Source: Hyphomicrobiales bacterium (lineage in GTDB: Bacteria; Pseudomonadota; Alphaproteobacteria; Rhizobiales; Rhizobiaceae). From it: 64,000 bases of DNA. Below the pieces are notes generated by a model that saw only the letters and a program-made list of their open reading frames with translations, did not search any database and was not told where the DNA came from. Positions 34,498 through 43,414 of this stretch are shown piece by piece. Made by a program: the position numbers and the translations under genes. Position 1 is the first letter of the stretch, and each line of letters starts with the position of its first letter. The stretch spans positions 1 through 64,000 of the forward strand of contig UCNE01000017.1 of the NCBI GenBank assembly GCA_900473685.1. Direction: 5' to 3'.

Positions 34498-35397
34498 ATG
34501 ATTACAGTTTTCGGCTCCATCAACATGGACCTGATCGCCACGACCGCACGCCTGCCAAAGCCCGGTGAGACGGTGACCGGCACCGGATTTTCAACCGCCG
34601 CAGGCGGCAAGGGTGCCAATCAGGCCCTGGCAGCACGGCGGGCGGGAGCCAGCGTCCGCATGGCAGGCGCGGTCGGATCGGATAGTTTTGCCGATGGCGC
34701 GCTGGCACTTCTGAAACAAGCAGGCACCGATCTGTCCCTGACGAAAACAGTGAGCGAACCGACCGGTACCGCGCATATCCTGGTCGGTGGCGACGGCGAA
34801 AACGTCATCGTCGTGGTGGCCAGCGCCAATGGCGCGGTCAGCGCCAACGATGCACAATCAGCCGTCGAGACGATGGGCGCCGGCGATACGCTGATGCTGC
34901 AGCTGGAAATCCCGCCGGCATCGGTGGAGAAGGCGCTTGCTGCGGCAAAGAGCAAGGGCATCACCTCGATCATCAACATTGCGCCTCTGACGGAAGACGC
35001 CGCCCGGCTTGGCCGGATGGCGGACATCGTCGTAGCCAACGAGACCGAATTCGAACTGCTTGCCGGACGCGAAGGCCTTTCGGCGGCGGAGCGTGAAGAC
35101 GCCATGCAGGCTCTGTCGCGCGAAACAGGCCAGACAGTCATCGTGACGCTGGGCGCCGAGGGCGTCGTTGCGGTGCGGGGCGGCAAGATCCATCGGGCCA
35201 AGGGCCTGAAGATCGAGCCGGTCGATACCGTCGGTGCTGGAGACACTTTCTGCGGCTATCTCGCCGCCAGCCTCGATGCCGGTCTCGATTTCGATGCAGC
35301 CTTGCGCCGTGCCGCCGTTGCCGGTTCGCTTGCCTGCCTCAATCCGGGTGCTCAGCCAGCCATCCCCGTGGCCGCTGAGGTCGACGCAAAAATCTGA
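34498..35397 (+). CDS. rbsK: Ribokinase (PfkB family)
   Basis: A 299-residue PfkB-type carbohydrate kinase, most like ribokinase, which makes ribose 5-phosphate. It begins MITVFGSINMDLIATTARLP, has the ribose-binding GGKGANQALAARRAGASV, and ends with the anion-hole/catalytic DTVGAGDTFCGYLAASLDAG. No ribose transporter is beside it. A nucleoside hydrolase 3 kb away could supply ribose. GGGAGAGAC lies upstream of the ATG. Confidence 0.92.
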   Translation: MITVFGSINMDLIATTARLPKPGETVTGTGFSTAAGGKGANQALAARRAGASVRMAGAVGSDSFADGALALLKQAGTDLSLTKTVSEPTGTAHILVGGDGENVIVVVASANGAVSANDAQSAVETMGAGDTLMLQLEIPPASVEKALAAAKSKGITSIINIAPLTEDAARLGRMADIVVANETEFELLAGREGLSAAEREDAMQALSRETGQTVIVTLGAEGVVAVRGGKIHRAKGLKIEPVDTVGAGDTFCGYLAASLDAGLDFDAALRRAAVAGSLACLNPGAQPAIPVAAEVDAKI

Positions 35398-35685
35398 GCG
35401 GCTGCGGCCGCCAGAGCGCCGTTGCGCAATCAGAACAGCCGGCGTCGCCGCCACGGCACTGAGGAAGAAATCCCGTGAAAACTGTGGGATTTCGGTCTCC
35501 AACGTTGTTCTAATTTTAATAAATATCGCGCTATCAAACACTTGAAAGGGCTGCCTTCCAAAGATCATGGGCGGCCCAACGATGCCGGTTGGCATCCGGC
35601 GCTCCATGAGGGGGCATCTCCCACCCAAAGATCGCGTCACTCCGCGGCTACAAACCCGCGGACCTCTCACCATGCGGGGACATTC
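35398..35685. other. 288-base region before the chemoreceptor gene
   Basis: It holds the end of the rbsK unit and an AT-rich stretch (TTCTAATTTTAATAAATATC near 35509) that probably contains the chemoreceptor promoter. No gene, RNA or clear terminator was recognised. Confidence 0.4.
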
Positions 35686-38055
35686 ATGTTCAAGTTCCAG
35701 GCCAAATCGCTGGCGACCAAGCTTATCGCGGTCACGGGCGGCACCATTGCGCTCGTCCTTCTCGCCTCCAACTACGTGCTGATTTCCCAGACGCAGGATC
35801 GTGTCGAAACACTCGTCCTCGACCAGGCACGCACCGAGGCAAAATCCATTGCGTCCGACATTGCCAGCAACATTGCCGAACTGGCCGGCGCTGCCCGCTC
35901 GACGGCCGGCATCATCGGGCGCGGCCAGGAAGGCGGCTATCTCGACCGCAAGGCCGTCGTCGATCTGCTGAAGGCCAATGTCGAGAAGAACGCATTCGCG
36001 TTCGGTAGCTGGTTCGCCGAAGAGCCGAATGCTTTCGACGGCAAATCCAAGGACTTTGCGGGCCAGAAGGAATTCGGCGCCAGCAAGGATGGAACGCTGA
36101 ACCCCTACTGGACGAAGAGCAAGACCGGCATTTCCTTCTCGACCTTCGATTCCGACTATGCGGCCGACTGGTATGCACTGGCGGCCAAGAGCCTCAAGGG
36201 CGCGATGTCGCCGCCCTACACCGAAAGCACGACCGGCGACAACAACTCGATGTCCTCGATCGCCTATCCGGTCATGTCCAACGGCAAGCTGATCGGCGTC
36301 AGTGGCGTCGATGTTTCGCTCTCTTCGCTTGCCAACAAGGTCAAGGATATCCGCCCCTTCGGCACCGGCCGCGTGACGCTTCTCTCGCAGACCGGCAAAT
36401 GGCTGGTCGCCCCGATCCCGGACCTGCTGATGAAGGAATATGACGGTGTCGGCGCCGATATCGTCAAGAACGCGCTATCCACCGCACAGCCGGGCATGAT
36501 TCATGACCTGACCTATGACGGCAACGAAACCTTCGAGCGCGTGGTCTATCCCTTCAGCCTGCCCGACGTGAACACGACCTGGGTGGTGCTCGTCGATGTA
36601 CCGCAAAGCGCCATCAACGCACCTGTCGTCGACCAGACCTATATGATGATCATCGGTGGCCTGATCGTGCTCGGCGCCGTGCTTCTCGGCCTCTATCTCT
36701 CCGTCCGCAGCTTCGTCCAGAAGCCACTTGCAGGGCTGGTCAGCGATGTCGAGAACCTCAGCAAGGGCGTTTATGCCAACGCCGTCTCCGGCCAGGATCG
36801 CACAGACGAAACGGGTTCCGTCGCCAAAGCGCTGGAAGGCTTCCGCCATCGGTTGGCCGATACCAAGCGCCTGGAAGCCGAAGCGCAGCAGGAGCGCCAG
36901 TCTTCCGAGCAGCAGCGCAACCAGTCCGAAGCCGAACGCGCCCAGTCGAACGCCACCCAGCGCGAAATTGTTGCCAAGCTCGCCAAGGGCCTGGCTCAGC
37001 TTTCCTCCGGCGACCTCGCTTACCGTATCACCGACGATTTCCCGGGCGAATATGCCCAGCTGAAGACCGACTTCAACTCTGCCATGGACAGCCTCGAAGA
37101 GACGATCCAGACAGTCAACAGCTCTGTCGTCAACATCGGCACCGGCACCAGCGAAATCAGCAATGCCGCCAACGACCTGTCGCACCGCACCGAACAGCAG
37201 GCCGCAAGCCTGGAAGAAACGGCGGCGGCACTCGATCAGCTGACTTCGCAGGTCAATGCCAGCGCCGACAATGCCAAGGTCGCGGCGAAATCCGTCGAGA
37301 CCGCCAGCACGGATGCCGAACAGTCCGGCGAAGTGGTGCAGAAGGCGATTGCCGCGATGAAGGGCATCGAGCAGTCGTCTGGCGAAGTCAGCCGCATCAT
37401 CGGCGTCATCGACGAAATCGCCTTCCAGACCAACCTGCTTGCGCTGAACGCCGGCGTGGAAGCCGCCCGTGCAGGCGATGCCGGCAAGGGATTTGCCGTG
37501 GTTGCCCAGGAAGTGCGCGAACTCGCCCAGCGCTCGGCCAATGCCGCCAAGGAGATCAAGCAGTTGATCAACACCTCGGCCGGCCAGGTGCGCGATGGTG
37601 TCGATCTCGTTGGCCGCGCCGGTGGCGCACTACAGAAGATCGCCGATCAGGTGGTGCAGATCAATGGTCTGATCCGCCAGATCTCCGGCTCGGCCTCCGA
37701 ACAGGCGGTTGGCCTGAAGGAGATCAACACGGCGGTCAACCAGATGGACCAGGTGACCCAGCAGAACGCGGCGATGGTGGAAGAAACCACCGCCGCCAGC
37801 ATGGCATTGAACGAGGAAGCCCGCGCGCTGAGCACGCTGGTCTCCCGCTTCCATGTCGCACGTCAGAACCTGTCTTCGGCTGACATGCTGCGCAGCACGG
37901 CAGACAAGATGAGGACGCCAGCCAAGGCATCAGCGCCGAGCTACAGCGCGCCGGCCAAGGCCGCACCGGCCCGCTACAGTGCTCCGGCGCCACGGGCCGT
38001 GCCACAGGTTTCCGGCAACACGGCTCTTGCCCAGGATAACTGGGAAGAATTCTGA
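35686..38055 (+). CDS. Methyl-accepting chemotaxis protein with CheR-docking tail
   Basis: A 789-residue chemoreceptor. TM1 is near residues 10-34 ([20 protein letters not shown]). A large periplasmic Cache-type sensor follows (about 40-315, with [15 protein letters not shown] and [18 protein letters not shown] segments), then TM2 near 318-341, a HAMP, a second HAMP near 440-490 and the cytoplasmic signalling hairpin (tip around [20 protein letters not shown]). The last five residues, NWEEF, match the pentapeptide that tethers CheR and CheB. No che genes are nearby. The ligand is unknown; dCache sensors often bind amino or organic acids. Confidence 0.95.
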   Translation: MFKFQAKSLATKLIAVTGGTIALVLLASNYVLISQTQDRVETLVLDQARTEAKSIASDIASNIAELAGAARSTAGIIGRGQEGGYLDRKAVVDLLKANVEKNAFAFGSWFAEEPNAFDGKSKDFAGQKEFGASKDGTLNPYWTKSKTGISFSTFDSDYAADWYALAAKSLKGAMSPPYTESTTGDNNSMSSIAYPVMSNGKLIGVSGVDVSLSSLANKVKDIRPFGTGRVTLLSQTGKWLVAPIPDLLMKEYDGVGADIVKNALSTAQPGMIHDLTYDGNETFERVVYPFSLPDVNTTWVVLVDVPQSAINAPVVDQTYMMIIGGLIVLGAVLLGLYLSVRSFVQKPLAGLVSDVENLSKGVYANAVSGQDRTDETGSVAKALEGFRHRLADTKRLEAEAQQERQSSEQQRNQSEAERAQSNATQREIVAKLAKGLAQLSSGDLAYRITDDFPGEYAQLKTDFNSAMDSLEETIQTVNSSVVNIGTGTSEISNAANDLSHRTEQQAASLEETAAALDQLTSQVNASADNAKVAAKSVETASTDAEQSGEVVQKAIAAMKGIEQSSGEVSRIIGVIDEIAFQTNLLALNAGVEAARAGDAGKGFAVVAQEVRELAQRSANAAKEIKQLINTSAGQVRDGVDLVGRAGGALQKIADQVVQINGLIRQISGSASEQAVGLKEINTAVNQMDQVTQQNAAMVEETTAASMALNEEARALSTLVSRFHVARQNLSSADMLRSTADKMRTPAKASAPSYSAPAKAAPARYSAPAPRAVPQVSGNTALAQDNWEEF

Positions 38056-38087
38056 GCCCTGGGCTTTCGAGCCTTCGATCCGAATGA

Positions 38088-38117
38088 AAACGGCGCCCAA
38101 GTGGCGCCGTTTGATTT
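38088..38117 (+). terminator. Rho-independent terminator after the chemoreceptor gene
   Basis: A 10-bp stem (AAACGGCGCC / GGCGCCGTTT, 38088-38097 and 38103-38112) with loop CAAGT, followed by GATTTTT, 33 bases after the stop. Confidence 0.85.
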
Positions 38118-38218
38118 TTATGGATGCCCTCCGGTCCCAACAATCGCTTGCCGACCTCTGATGGAACTTTCTTTGATCCGCAGCGTTAAGGTTGATTGTC
38201 AACGCGGAGGAATTCGAG

Positions 38219-38485
38219 ATGACTGATCGTGGACCCACAGTTATCAATACAGGCCGCAGCAGCGCCCGTTGGATTGTTGCCGTCATACTCGCGCTTGTTG
38301 TTATCGGCGGCTTGCTGATGTTTACCGGCGTCATCAACCCCAATGGTGGTGGCGGTACCAACGTGAACGTCAATGTGCCGGCGGTGGAAACCCCATCGAC
38401 CGACAAGCCCGCGACGGACACCCCGGCAACGGGTACGCCTGCGACGGGCGGAACAACCACCACGCCCACGACAACCACACCTTAG
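38219..38485 (+). CDS. Small single-pass membrane protein with Thr/Pro-rich tail
   Basis: An 88-residue hypothetical protein. It has a short N-terminal cytoplasmic part (MTDRGPTVINTGRSSAR), one membrane helix (WIVAVILALVVIGGLLMFTG), and a low-complexity outer tail: NVNVNVPAVETPSTDKPATD, then repeated P-A-T-x-T-P-A-T units and a run of threonines. GGAGG lies seven bases upstream of the ATG, which supports translation. I do not recognise a family; small membrane proteins with this VNVN motif occur in other Rhizobiaceae. It is bounded by terminator hairpins with the same core stem. Confidence 0.75.
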   Translation: MTDRGPTVINTGRSSARWIVAVILALVVIGGLLMFTGVINPNGGGGTNVNVNVPAVETPSTDKPATDTPATGTPATGGTTTTPTTTTP

Positions 38486-38522
38486 TTGCGAAGTCCGACT
38501 GGGCGTTAGACGCGCGAAGCAA

Positions 38523-38552
38523 AAGAACGGCGCCCTTTGCGGCGCCGTTCTT
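38523..38552. terminator. Hairpin between the small membrane protein and nucleoside hydrolase genes
   Basis: A perfect 12-bp stem (AAGAACGGCGCC / GGCGCCGTTCTT) with a 6-base loop, in the convergent gap. It can end both transcripts; on the minus strand TTTT follows closely. The core stem matches the terminator at 38088-38112. Confidence 0.8.
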
Positions 38553-38573
38553 GTTTCATGCTGATGCTGCCGA

Positions 38574-39518
38574 TCAGAGACGGGTGAGCCGCTCGGTCAG
38601 GAGATCGAAAAAGCCCTGATCGTCGACCTCGCGCATAACCTTGGCATTGTGCTTGCGGCCGGTGACCTGCCACCAGTCGACTACGGTCATGCCGACGGTC
38701 AGCTCCGATTTGGTCTCGATCTCGACATTGCAGCCGCGGCCCTTGAACAATTCGGGGCGTAGGAGATAGGCGATCACCGTCGGATCGTGCAGCGGGCCGC
38801 CATCGGAACCGTATTTCTCGATATCGAAGCGCTCGAAGAATTCCAGCATTTCAGCCATCGCAACCGCCGCAGGCGAGCCGATCGCCTTGATCTTTTCGAC
38901 GCGGGTCTTGTAGGTCAAAACCCGATGCGTGACATCAAGCGGCATCATCACGATCGGAATGCCGGACTTGAAAACGATGTCGGCGGCATCCGGATCGACA
39001 TAGATATTGAACTCCGCCGCCGGCGTGATGTTGCCGCCCTCGAAGAAGCCGCCGCCCATCATGACGATTTCGCGAACGCGCGGGGCAATCTGCGGTGCCT
39101 TGTTGAGCGCCAGCGCGATGTTGGTGAGCGCACCCAGCGTGCAGAGCGTCACGGTTCCTGTCTCTTCGGCCAGCAGGGTCTCGATGATGAAATCGACGGC
39201 ATGCTGCGTCTGCATCGGCATGGTCGGTTCTTCGACCACCGGGCCATCCAGGCCGGTCTTGCCGTGCACATGTTCGGCCGTCACCAGTTGGCGAACCAGC
39301 GGCTTGTCCGCCCCCGCATAAACCTTGACGTCACGGCGATTGCACAGCTCGCAGATCACCCGGATATTGCGGGAGGTCAGCGCCACCGGCACATTGCCGG
39401 CGACGGCGGTAATGCCCAGCACGTCGAGCTCACCGGGGCTACCGAGCGCCAGCATGATCGCGGCAGCATCGTCCTGCCCCGGGTCGGTATCGATGATAAT
39501 CTTTCTCGGCGCGGCCAT
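38574..39518 (-). CDS. Nucleoside hydrolase (inosine/uridine-preferring type)
   Basis: A 314-residue nucleoside hydrolase that splits nucleosides to base and ribose. The calcium-binding N-terminal motif IIIDTDPGQDDAAAIMLAL is intact. Later family marks include MMGGGFFEGGNITPAAEFN and VMMPLDVTH, and GPLHDPTVIAYL carries the histidine/aspartate pair. The ATG at 39518 has GGAGGAG seven bases upstream. The length is normal. Together with rbsK at 34498 it could recycle ribose, although the two are not in one operon. Confidence 0.93.
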   Translation of the reverse strand: MAAPRKIIIDTDPGQDDAAAIMLALGSPGELDVLGITAVAGNVPVALTSRNIRVICELCNRRDVKVYAGADKPLVRQLVTAEHVHGKTGLDGPVVEEPTMPMQTQHAVDFIIETLLAEETGTVTLCTLGALTNIALALNKAPQIAPRVREIVMMGGGFFEGGNITPAAEFNIYVDPDAADIVFKSGIPIVMMPLDVTHRVLTYKTRVEKIKAIGSPAAVAMAEMLEFFERFDIEKYGSDGGPLHDPTVIAYLLRPELFKGRGCNVEIETKSELTVGMTVVDWWQVTGRKHNAKVMREVDDQGFFDLLTERLTRL

Positions 39519-39673
39519 GCGGGTCTCCTCCAAATCAGCGAGCGGGACTATGATTTGCCTGCCGGTCCGGCGCAAGCGCCTTGCACTCGCTACGCACAGC
39601 TACCATATTGAAGCCTCACGGATGCTGCCTCGCAGGTCCGTCAAAACAGTCGCTTGAGCTGCAAGGACTAGAC

Positions 39674-40105
39674 ATGACCCGGATCACGCCCTTCACGAGC
39701 CCGCTTCTGCTCGGTTTCGACGCGATGGAAAAGACCCTTGAGCGCATCGCCAAGGGCAATGACGGCTACCCTCCCTACAATATCGAGCGTGTGCGCCGGG
39801 ACGATTCGGCCGATGAGCCGGACAGCCTGCGAATCACGCTCGCCGTCGCCGGTTTTTCGGAAGACGACCTCGACGTCACGACAGAGGAAAACCAGCTGAT
39901 CATCCGCGGACGCCAAAGCGAGACGGGCGAGCGTGACTATCTGCACCGTGGCATCGCAGCCCGCCAGTTCCAGCGGATGTTCGTGTTGGCCGAGGGAATG
40001 CAGGTTTCCAAGGCCGAGCTGAAGAACGGCCTGCTGTCGGTCGACCTCATTCGTCCGGAACCTGTCCGTATGGTAAAGAAAATTAATATTTTGGTCCCAG
40101 AGTAG
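39674..40105 (+). CDS. Small heat shock protein, Hsp20/IbpA family
   Basis: A 143-residue alpha-crystallin-type chaperone that holds unfolding proteins in a soluble state. It starts MTRITPFTSPLLLGFDAMEK; the crystallin domain covers about residues 35-130 (PDSLRITLAVAGFSEDDLDV, NQLIIRGRQ, LKNGLLSVDLIRPEP with the A-x-L-like NGLL motif). It ends VKKINILVPE. AAGGA lies before the ATG. It precedes a DUF1150 gene, a standard pair in Rhizobiales. I saw no ROSE thermometer; the leader before it is short. Confidence 0.94.
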   Translation: MTRITPFTSPLLLGFDAMEKTLERIAKGNDGYPPYNIERVRRDDSADEPDSLRITLAVAGFSEDDLDVTTEENQLIIRGRQSETGERDYLHRGIAARQFQRMFVLAEGMQVSKAELKNGLLSVDLIRPEPVRMVKKINILVPE

Positions 40106-40245
40106 GATAACCGGCAGCTCATGCCGGCTGCACCTAGGACCCGGCCGCTCCCAATGGCCCCGAACTTCGTACAGGAAAATCAATGTGTTGCGGATTTCTA
40201 TCGCCTCCCGGGCGATGAAATCGGCAAAGCCACGGAGTACGACTC

Positions 40246-40503
40246 ATGGGATTGAAACACGTCAGCTCACATTTGTCGAAAAACGACCTGGCCCATCTCG
40301 GCGCCGGTGAGGTTGGCTATATCCGCAAGATGCGCTCGGACGAAGTGTCGCGCGTTTTTCCGGAAGCGCCGAGTATGGACCCTGATCTTGACCTATGGGC
40401 GCTGTTCGGTGCCGACGGCACGCCGATCCTTTTGACCGACAACCGTTCCAGCACCTTCTTCAAGGCGGCAGAAGACGACCTGCGTACCGTCAGCTTACAT
40501 TAA
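40246..40503 (+). CDS. DUF1150 family protein
   Basis: An 85-residue DUF1150 protein of unknown function (MGLKHVSSHLSKNDLAHLGA, then GEVGYIRKM, and DLDLWALFGADGTPILLTDN). Proteins of this family are almost always next to Hsp20 genes in alphaproteobacteria, as here 140 bases downstream of hsp20. The name suggests no more than an accessory role in the heat-shock response. It contains no membrane segment or signal. Confidence 0.92.
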   Translation: MGLKHVSSHLSKNDLAHLGAGEVGYIRKMRSDEVSRVFPEAPSMDPDLDLWALFGADGTPILLTDNRSSTFFKAAEDDLRTVSLH

Positions 40504-40515
40504 GCGGGACAAACA

Positions 40516-40541
40516 ATTCCGGCGCTTAAACGCGCCGGAAT
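40516..40541. terminator. Hairpin at the convergent ends of DUF1150 and trmB genes
   Basis: A 10-bp perfect stem (ATTCCGGCGC / GCGCCGGAAT) with loop TTAAAC; the trmB stop lies in the loop. It may stop both transcripts, but the T tails are weak. Confidence 0.5.
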
Positions 40542-41224
40542 GTCAGATAGGCCGACTTGCGGCCTTCCCGCCGCGCCTTGGCCTCGTAGCGTGTGCTCGG
40601 CCAGCCGGCATAGGGCGTCAGCCAGTCCGAGGCATTTTCCGCCGTCCATTCGAACGCCGCGTGATTACGGCAATGTTCGAGCGTCCAATTGACATAGGTG
40701 TCGATATCCGAGGCGAAGCAGAAAATGCCGCTGGGTTTCAGCACGCGGGCGAACCGATCGAGATTGACCGGAGAGACGAAGCGGCGCTTCCAGTGCTTCC
40801 GCTTCGGCCATGGATCCGGATAGAGAAGATCGATCTGGTCGATCGAGTTTTCCGGAAGCCAATCCAGTACCTGCGTCGCGTCGTCATCATGCAGGCGCAC
40901 GTTCTCGACGCCGCGCTCCTCGATATAACCAACCAGCTTTGCCATCGAATTGACGAAGGGTTCGACGCCGATAAAACCCGTCGACGGGTCTTCGGCGGCG
41001 CGATGGATCAGGTGCTCGCCGCCGCCAAAGCCGATTTCCAGCCGCACCCGGCCGACGGGATGCTTGAACAACGTCTTCACGTCAGCAGGCGCCGGCGATA
41101 CCAGGTCCAGCCGCAGCAAGGGCAGCACGGTTTCAAGATGCGTTGCCTGCAGCGCGCGCAGGGGCTTTCCCTTGCGGCGTCCGAAGAAGGCTTCGGTCGA
41201 GCGGCTGCGATGCTGTTCAGTCAT
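40526..41224 (-). CDS. trmB: tRNA (guanine(46)-N7)-methyltransferase
   Basis: TrmB methylates G46 of tRNA with SAM. The 232-residue protein has the SAM-binding start [17 protein letters not shown], the conserved [12 protein letters not shown], the substrate-binding [18 protein letters not shown] and the C-terminal [15 protein letters not shown]. It lies 87 bases downstream of metK on the same strand, but a strong terminator between them suggests separate transcription. The neighbours make sense, since metK provides its SAM. Confidence 0.96.
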   Translation of the reverse strand: MTEQHRSRSTEAFFGRRKGKPLRALQATHLETVLPLLRLDLVSPAPADVKTLFKHPVGRVRLEIGFGGGEHLIHRAAEDPSTGFIGVEPFVNSMAKLVGYIEERGVENVRLHDDDATQVLDWLPENSIDQIDLLYPDPWPKRKHWKRRFVSPVNLDRFARVLKPSGIFCFASDIDTYVNWTLEHCRNHAAFEWTAENASDWLTPYAGWPSTRYEAKARREGRKSAYLTFRRV

Positions 41225-41244
41225 GGCGATAGTCTTTCACGATA

Positions 41245-41278
41245 AAAGCGGACGTCTCCGTCAGGAGACATCCGCTTT
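41245..41278 (-). terminator. Rho-independent terminator after metK
   Basis: On the minus strand a 15-bp stem (AAAGCGGATGTCTCC / GGAGACGTCCGCTTT, one G-U pair) with a 4-base loop and a short T run, 33 bases after the metK stop. It is the strongest terminator in the window. Confidence 0.88.
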
Positions 41279-41311
41279 ACAGTTTTACCGGCCGGTCCGT
41301 AAAGACCCGGA

Positions 41312-42592
41312 TCAGGCTGCCTTCAGCGCGTCTTCCTTCAAAGCATCCTTGAGCGGCTTGACGAGATCAAGCTTTTCCCAAGAGAAGGAGCCATCACGCC
41401 CAGCCTTGCGGCCGAAATGGCCGTAGGCCGAGGTCTTGGCGTAGATCGGCTTGTTGAGGTCGAGGTGACGGCGGATGCCCGACGGCGACAGGTCCATCGT
41501 CTTGCGGATCGCGCCTTCGACCTGGTCTTCGGTGACCTTGCCGGTGCCATGCAGGTCGACATAGATCGACAGCGGCTGAGCGACGCCGATCGCATAGGCG
41601 ATCTGGATCGTGCAACGGTCTGCCAGGCCAGCGGCCACGACGTTCTTGGCGAGGTAACGCGCAGCATAAGCTGCCGAACGGTCAACCTTGGTCGTGTCCT
41701 TGCCGGAGAACGCACCGCCACCATGCGGGGCAGCGCCACCGTAGGTGTCGACGATGATCTTGCGGCCGGTCAGGCCTGCGTCGCCATCCGGTCCACCGAT
41801 GACGAACTTGCCGGTCGGATTGATATACCAGTTGCAGTCATCGGCAATCTCGATGTCGTGCAGCGCTTCGCGGATGTAGGGCTCGACGACGGAGCGCACC
41901 TTGGCCGAATCCCAGCTTTCATCGAGATGCTGGGTCGACAGGACAATCGAAGTGACTTCCGACGGCTTGCCGTCGATGTAGCGGACGGTGACCTGGCTCT
42001 TGGCGTCGGGACCGAGACGGCCGGCCTCATCGGCACCCTTCTTGCGAGCGGCGGCGAGGAGATCGAGGATGCGGTGCGAATAGTAGATCGGCGCCGGCAT
42101 CAGTTCTGCCGTTTCCTTGCAGGCGTAGCCGAACATGATGCCCTGGTCGCCGGCACCTTCGTCGCCCTGCTTGTCGGCGGCATTGTCAACGCCCTGGGCG
42201 ATATCGGCCGACTGCGGATGAAGCAGCACGTCGATCTTGGCGGTCTTCCAGTGGAAGCCAGCCTGCTCGTAACCGATTTCACGGATCGCCTTGCGCGCGG
42301 CGGACTTGAACTTGGCTGGATTGATGACCGGATGCCCGGCAGCATCCTTCAGGATATTGCCGTCCTTGCCCTTCTTCAGAAGGGTGTCCGGGACCCGGAC
42401 TTCGCCGGCGATGATGACGCGGTTGGTGGTCGCCAGTGTTTCGCAGGCGATACGAACCCCCCAGGGGTCAACGCCGGTCTTGGCGGCTTCACGATACACA
42501 AGATCGACAATTTCGTCCGAGATACGGTCACAGACCTTATCCGGGTGACCTTCTGCCACGGATTCACTCGTAAACAGGTAGTTAGCGCGCAT
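41312..42592 (-). CDS. metK: S-adenosylmethionine synthase
   Basis: MetK makes SAM from methionine and ATP. The 426-residue protein starts [20 protein letters not shown] and carries [12 protein letters not shown], the P-loop-like [20 protein letters not shown] and the C-terminal AYGHFGRK. It is slightly longer than the E. coli enzyme (384), as is usual for alphaproteobacteria, with an insertion around residues 55-75 ([20 protein letters not shown]). A rhizobial-type promoter is visible about 37 bases upstream. I found no SAM riboswitch in the leader. Confidence 0.97.
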   Translation of the reverse strand: MRANYLFTSESVAEGHPDKVCDRISDEIVDLVYREAAKTGVDPWGVRIACETLATTNRVIIAGEVRVPDTLLKKGKDGNILKDAAGHPVINPAKFKSAARKAIREIGYEQAGFHWKTAKIDVLLHPQSADIAQGVDNAADKQGDEGAGDQGIMFGYACKETAELMPAPIYYSHRILDLLAAARKKGADEAGRLGPDAKSQVTVRYIDGKPSEVTSIVLSTQHLDESWDSAKVRSVVEPYIREALHDIEIADDCNWYINPTGKFVIGGPDGDAGLTGRKIIVDTYGGAAPHGGGAFSGKDTTKVDRSAAYAARYLAKNVVAAGLADRCTIQIAYAIGVAQPLSIYVDLHGTGKVTEDQVEGAIRKTMDLSPSGIRRHLDLNKPIYAKTSAYGHFGRKAGRDGSFSWEKLDLVKPLKDALKEDALKAA

Positions 42593-42628
42593 GCGGGAAG
42601 TCCCCTCAATGAAAAAACTGCTTGACCG

Positions 42629-42657
42629 TGTTAGTGATATTGCCACGAAATGACAAG
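42629..42657 (-). promoter_or_regulatory. Candidate sigma-70 promoter of metK
   Basis: On the minus strand CTTGTC (42652-42657) and CTAACA (42629-42634) are exactly 17 bases apart, close to the rhizobial housekeeping consensus CTTGAC-N17-CTATAT. It would give a leader of about 30 bases, too short for a riboswitch. Confidence 0.45.
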
Positions 42658-42787
42658 CACACAAGGACATAAATATATCTTTATATGGGCGACTAGGGAA
42701 CGATTTTCTGGACTTTTGATGCTTTTCAGCCGCATTTCTGCATCCGGCCCGCGCGATACGGTAATGGCGCTCGCATCAGACACAAAA

Positions 42788-42811
42788 AAAGCGGCACTGT
42801 CCGGCCGCTTT
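42788..42811 (-). terminator. Rho-independent terminator after phrR
   Basis: On the minus strand an 8-bp stem (AAAGCGGC / GCCGCTTT) with an 8-base loop, followed by a run of seven T. It lies 28 bases after the phrR stop and separates it from metK. Confidence 0.85.
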
Positions 42812-42839
42812 CTTTCATGCTGTCTCTTTGACGTCGGCC

Positions 42840-43259
42840 TTATTCGGCTTCCGCCTCTGCTGCCAGCGCCTTGACGAGGTCAACAAGCTTGCGGCGCACC
42901 TTGGGATCGCCAATCTTGACGAATGCGCGGTTCAGCTGGAGACCTTCCGAGGACGACAGGAAATCAACGACGTAATTCGAGCTTGAGGCTTCCGCCATGC
43001 CAGACGGACCGGTTGACTGATCGCCCGGTGCATCTTCGAAAAAGAAGGATACCGGAACATTCAAGATGCTTGAAATGTTCTGAAGACGGCTGGCGCCGAC
43101 CCGGTTCGTACCTTTTTCATATTTCTGAATCTGCTGGAAGGTGATCCCGAGGCTCTCTCCGAGTTTCTCCTGGCTCATGCCCAGCATGGTGCGGCGAAGA
43201 CGAATCCGGCTACCGACATGAATGTCGATCGGGTTCGGCTTCTTCTTGTTTTCTATCAT
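42840..43259 (-). CDS. phrR: XRE/Cro-type helix-turn-helix regulator, PhrR/PraR-like
   Basis: A 139-residue regulator with an N-terminal HTH_3 domain (IDIHVGSRIRLRRTMLGMSQ, EKLGESLGITFQQIQKYEKG, then TNRVGASRLQNISSILNVPV). The C-terminal part is acidic (LSSSEGLQLNRAFVKIGDPK and AEAEAE). It is like PraR of Rhizobium/Azorhizobium and PhrR of Sinorhizobium. In Sinorhizobium the low-pH-inducible phrR lies next to actA, the lnt homologue, exactly as here. Its targets in relatives include biofilm, quorum-sensing and phage-like genes; here the role is inferred. Confidence 0.85.
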   Translation of the reverse strand: MIENKKKPNPIDIHVGSRIRLRRTMLGMSQEKLGESLGITFQQIQKYEKGTNRVGASRLQNISSILNVPVSFFFEDAPGDQSTGPSGMAEASSSNYVVDFLSSSEGLQLNRAFVKIGDPKVRRKLVDLVKALAAEAEAE

Positions 43260-43414
43260 AACGGTTTCCTAATAAGCAAAGTTTCAGCTACTCCATAACC
43301 TGGACACTTGCCGAGAGCAGACTACACGTTACGTTGTGCAGCCGGGGCGGAAACCCCCCGAACATAGGTGAAGATCGATGGTGATTGCCACTATGCAATT
43401 TTAGGGGTTTTTGG

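Noticed and set aside
42593..42839. A SAM riboswitch before metK
   Set aside because: I could not find the conserved core of SAM-I, SAM-II or SAM/SAH types, and a near-consensus promoter gives a leader too short to hold one.
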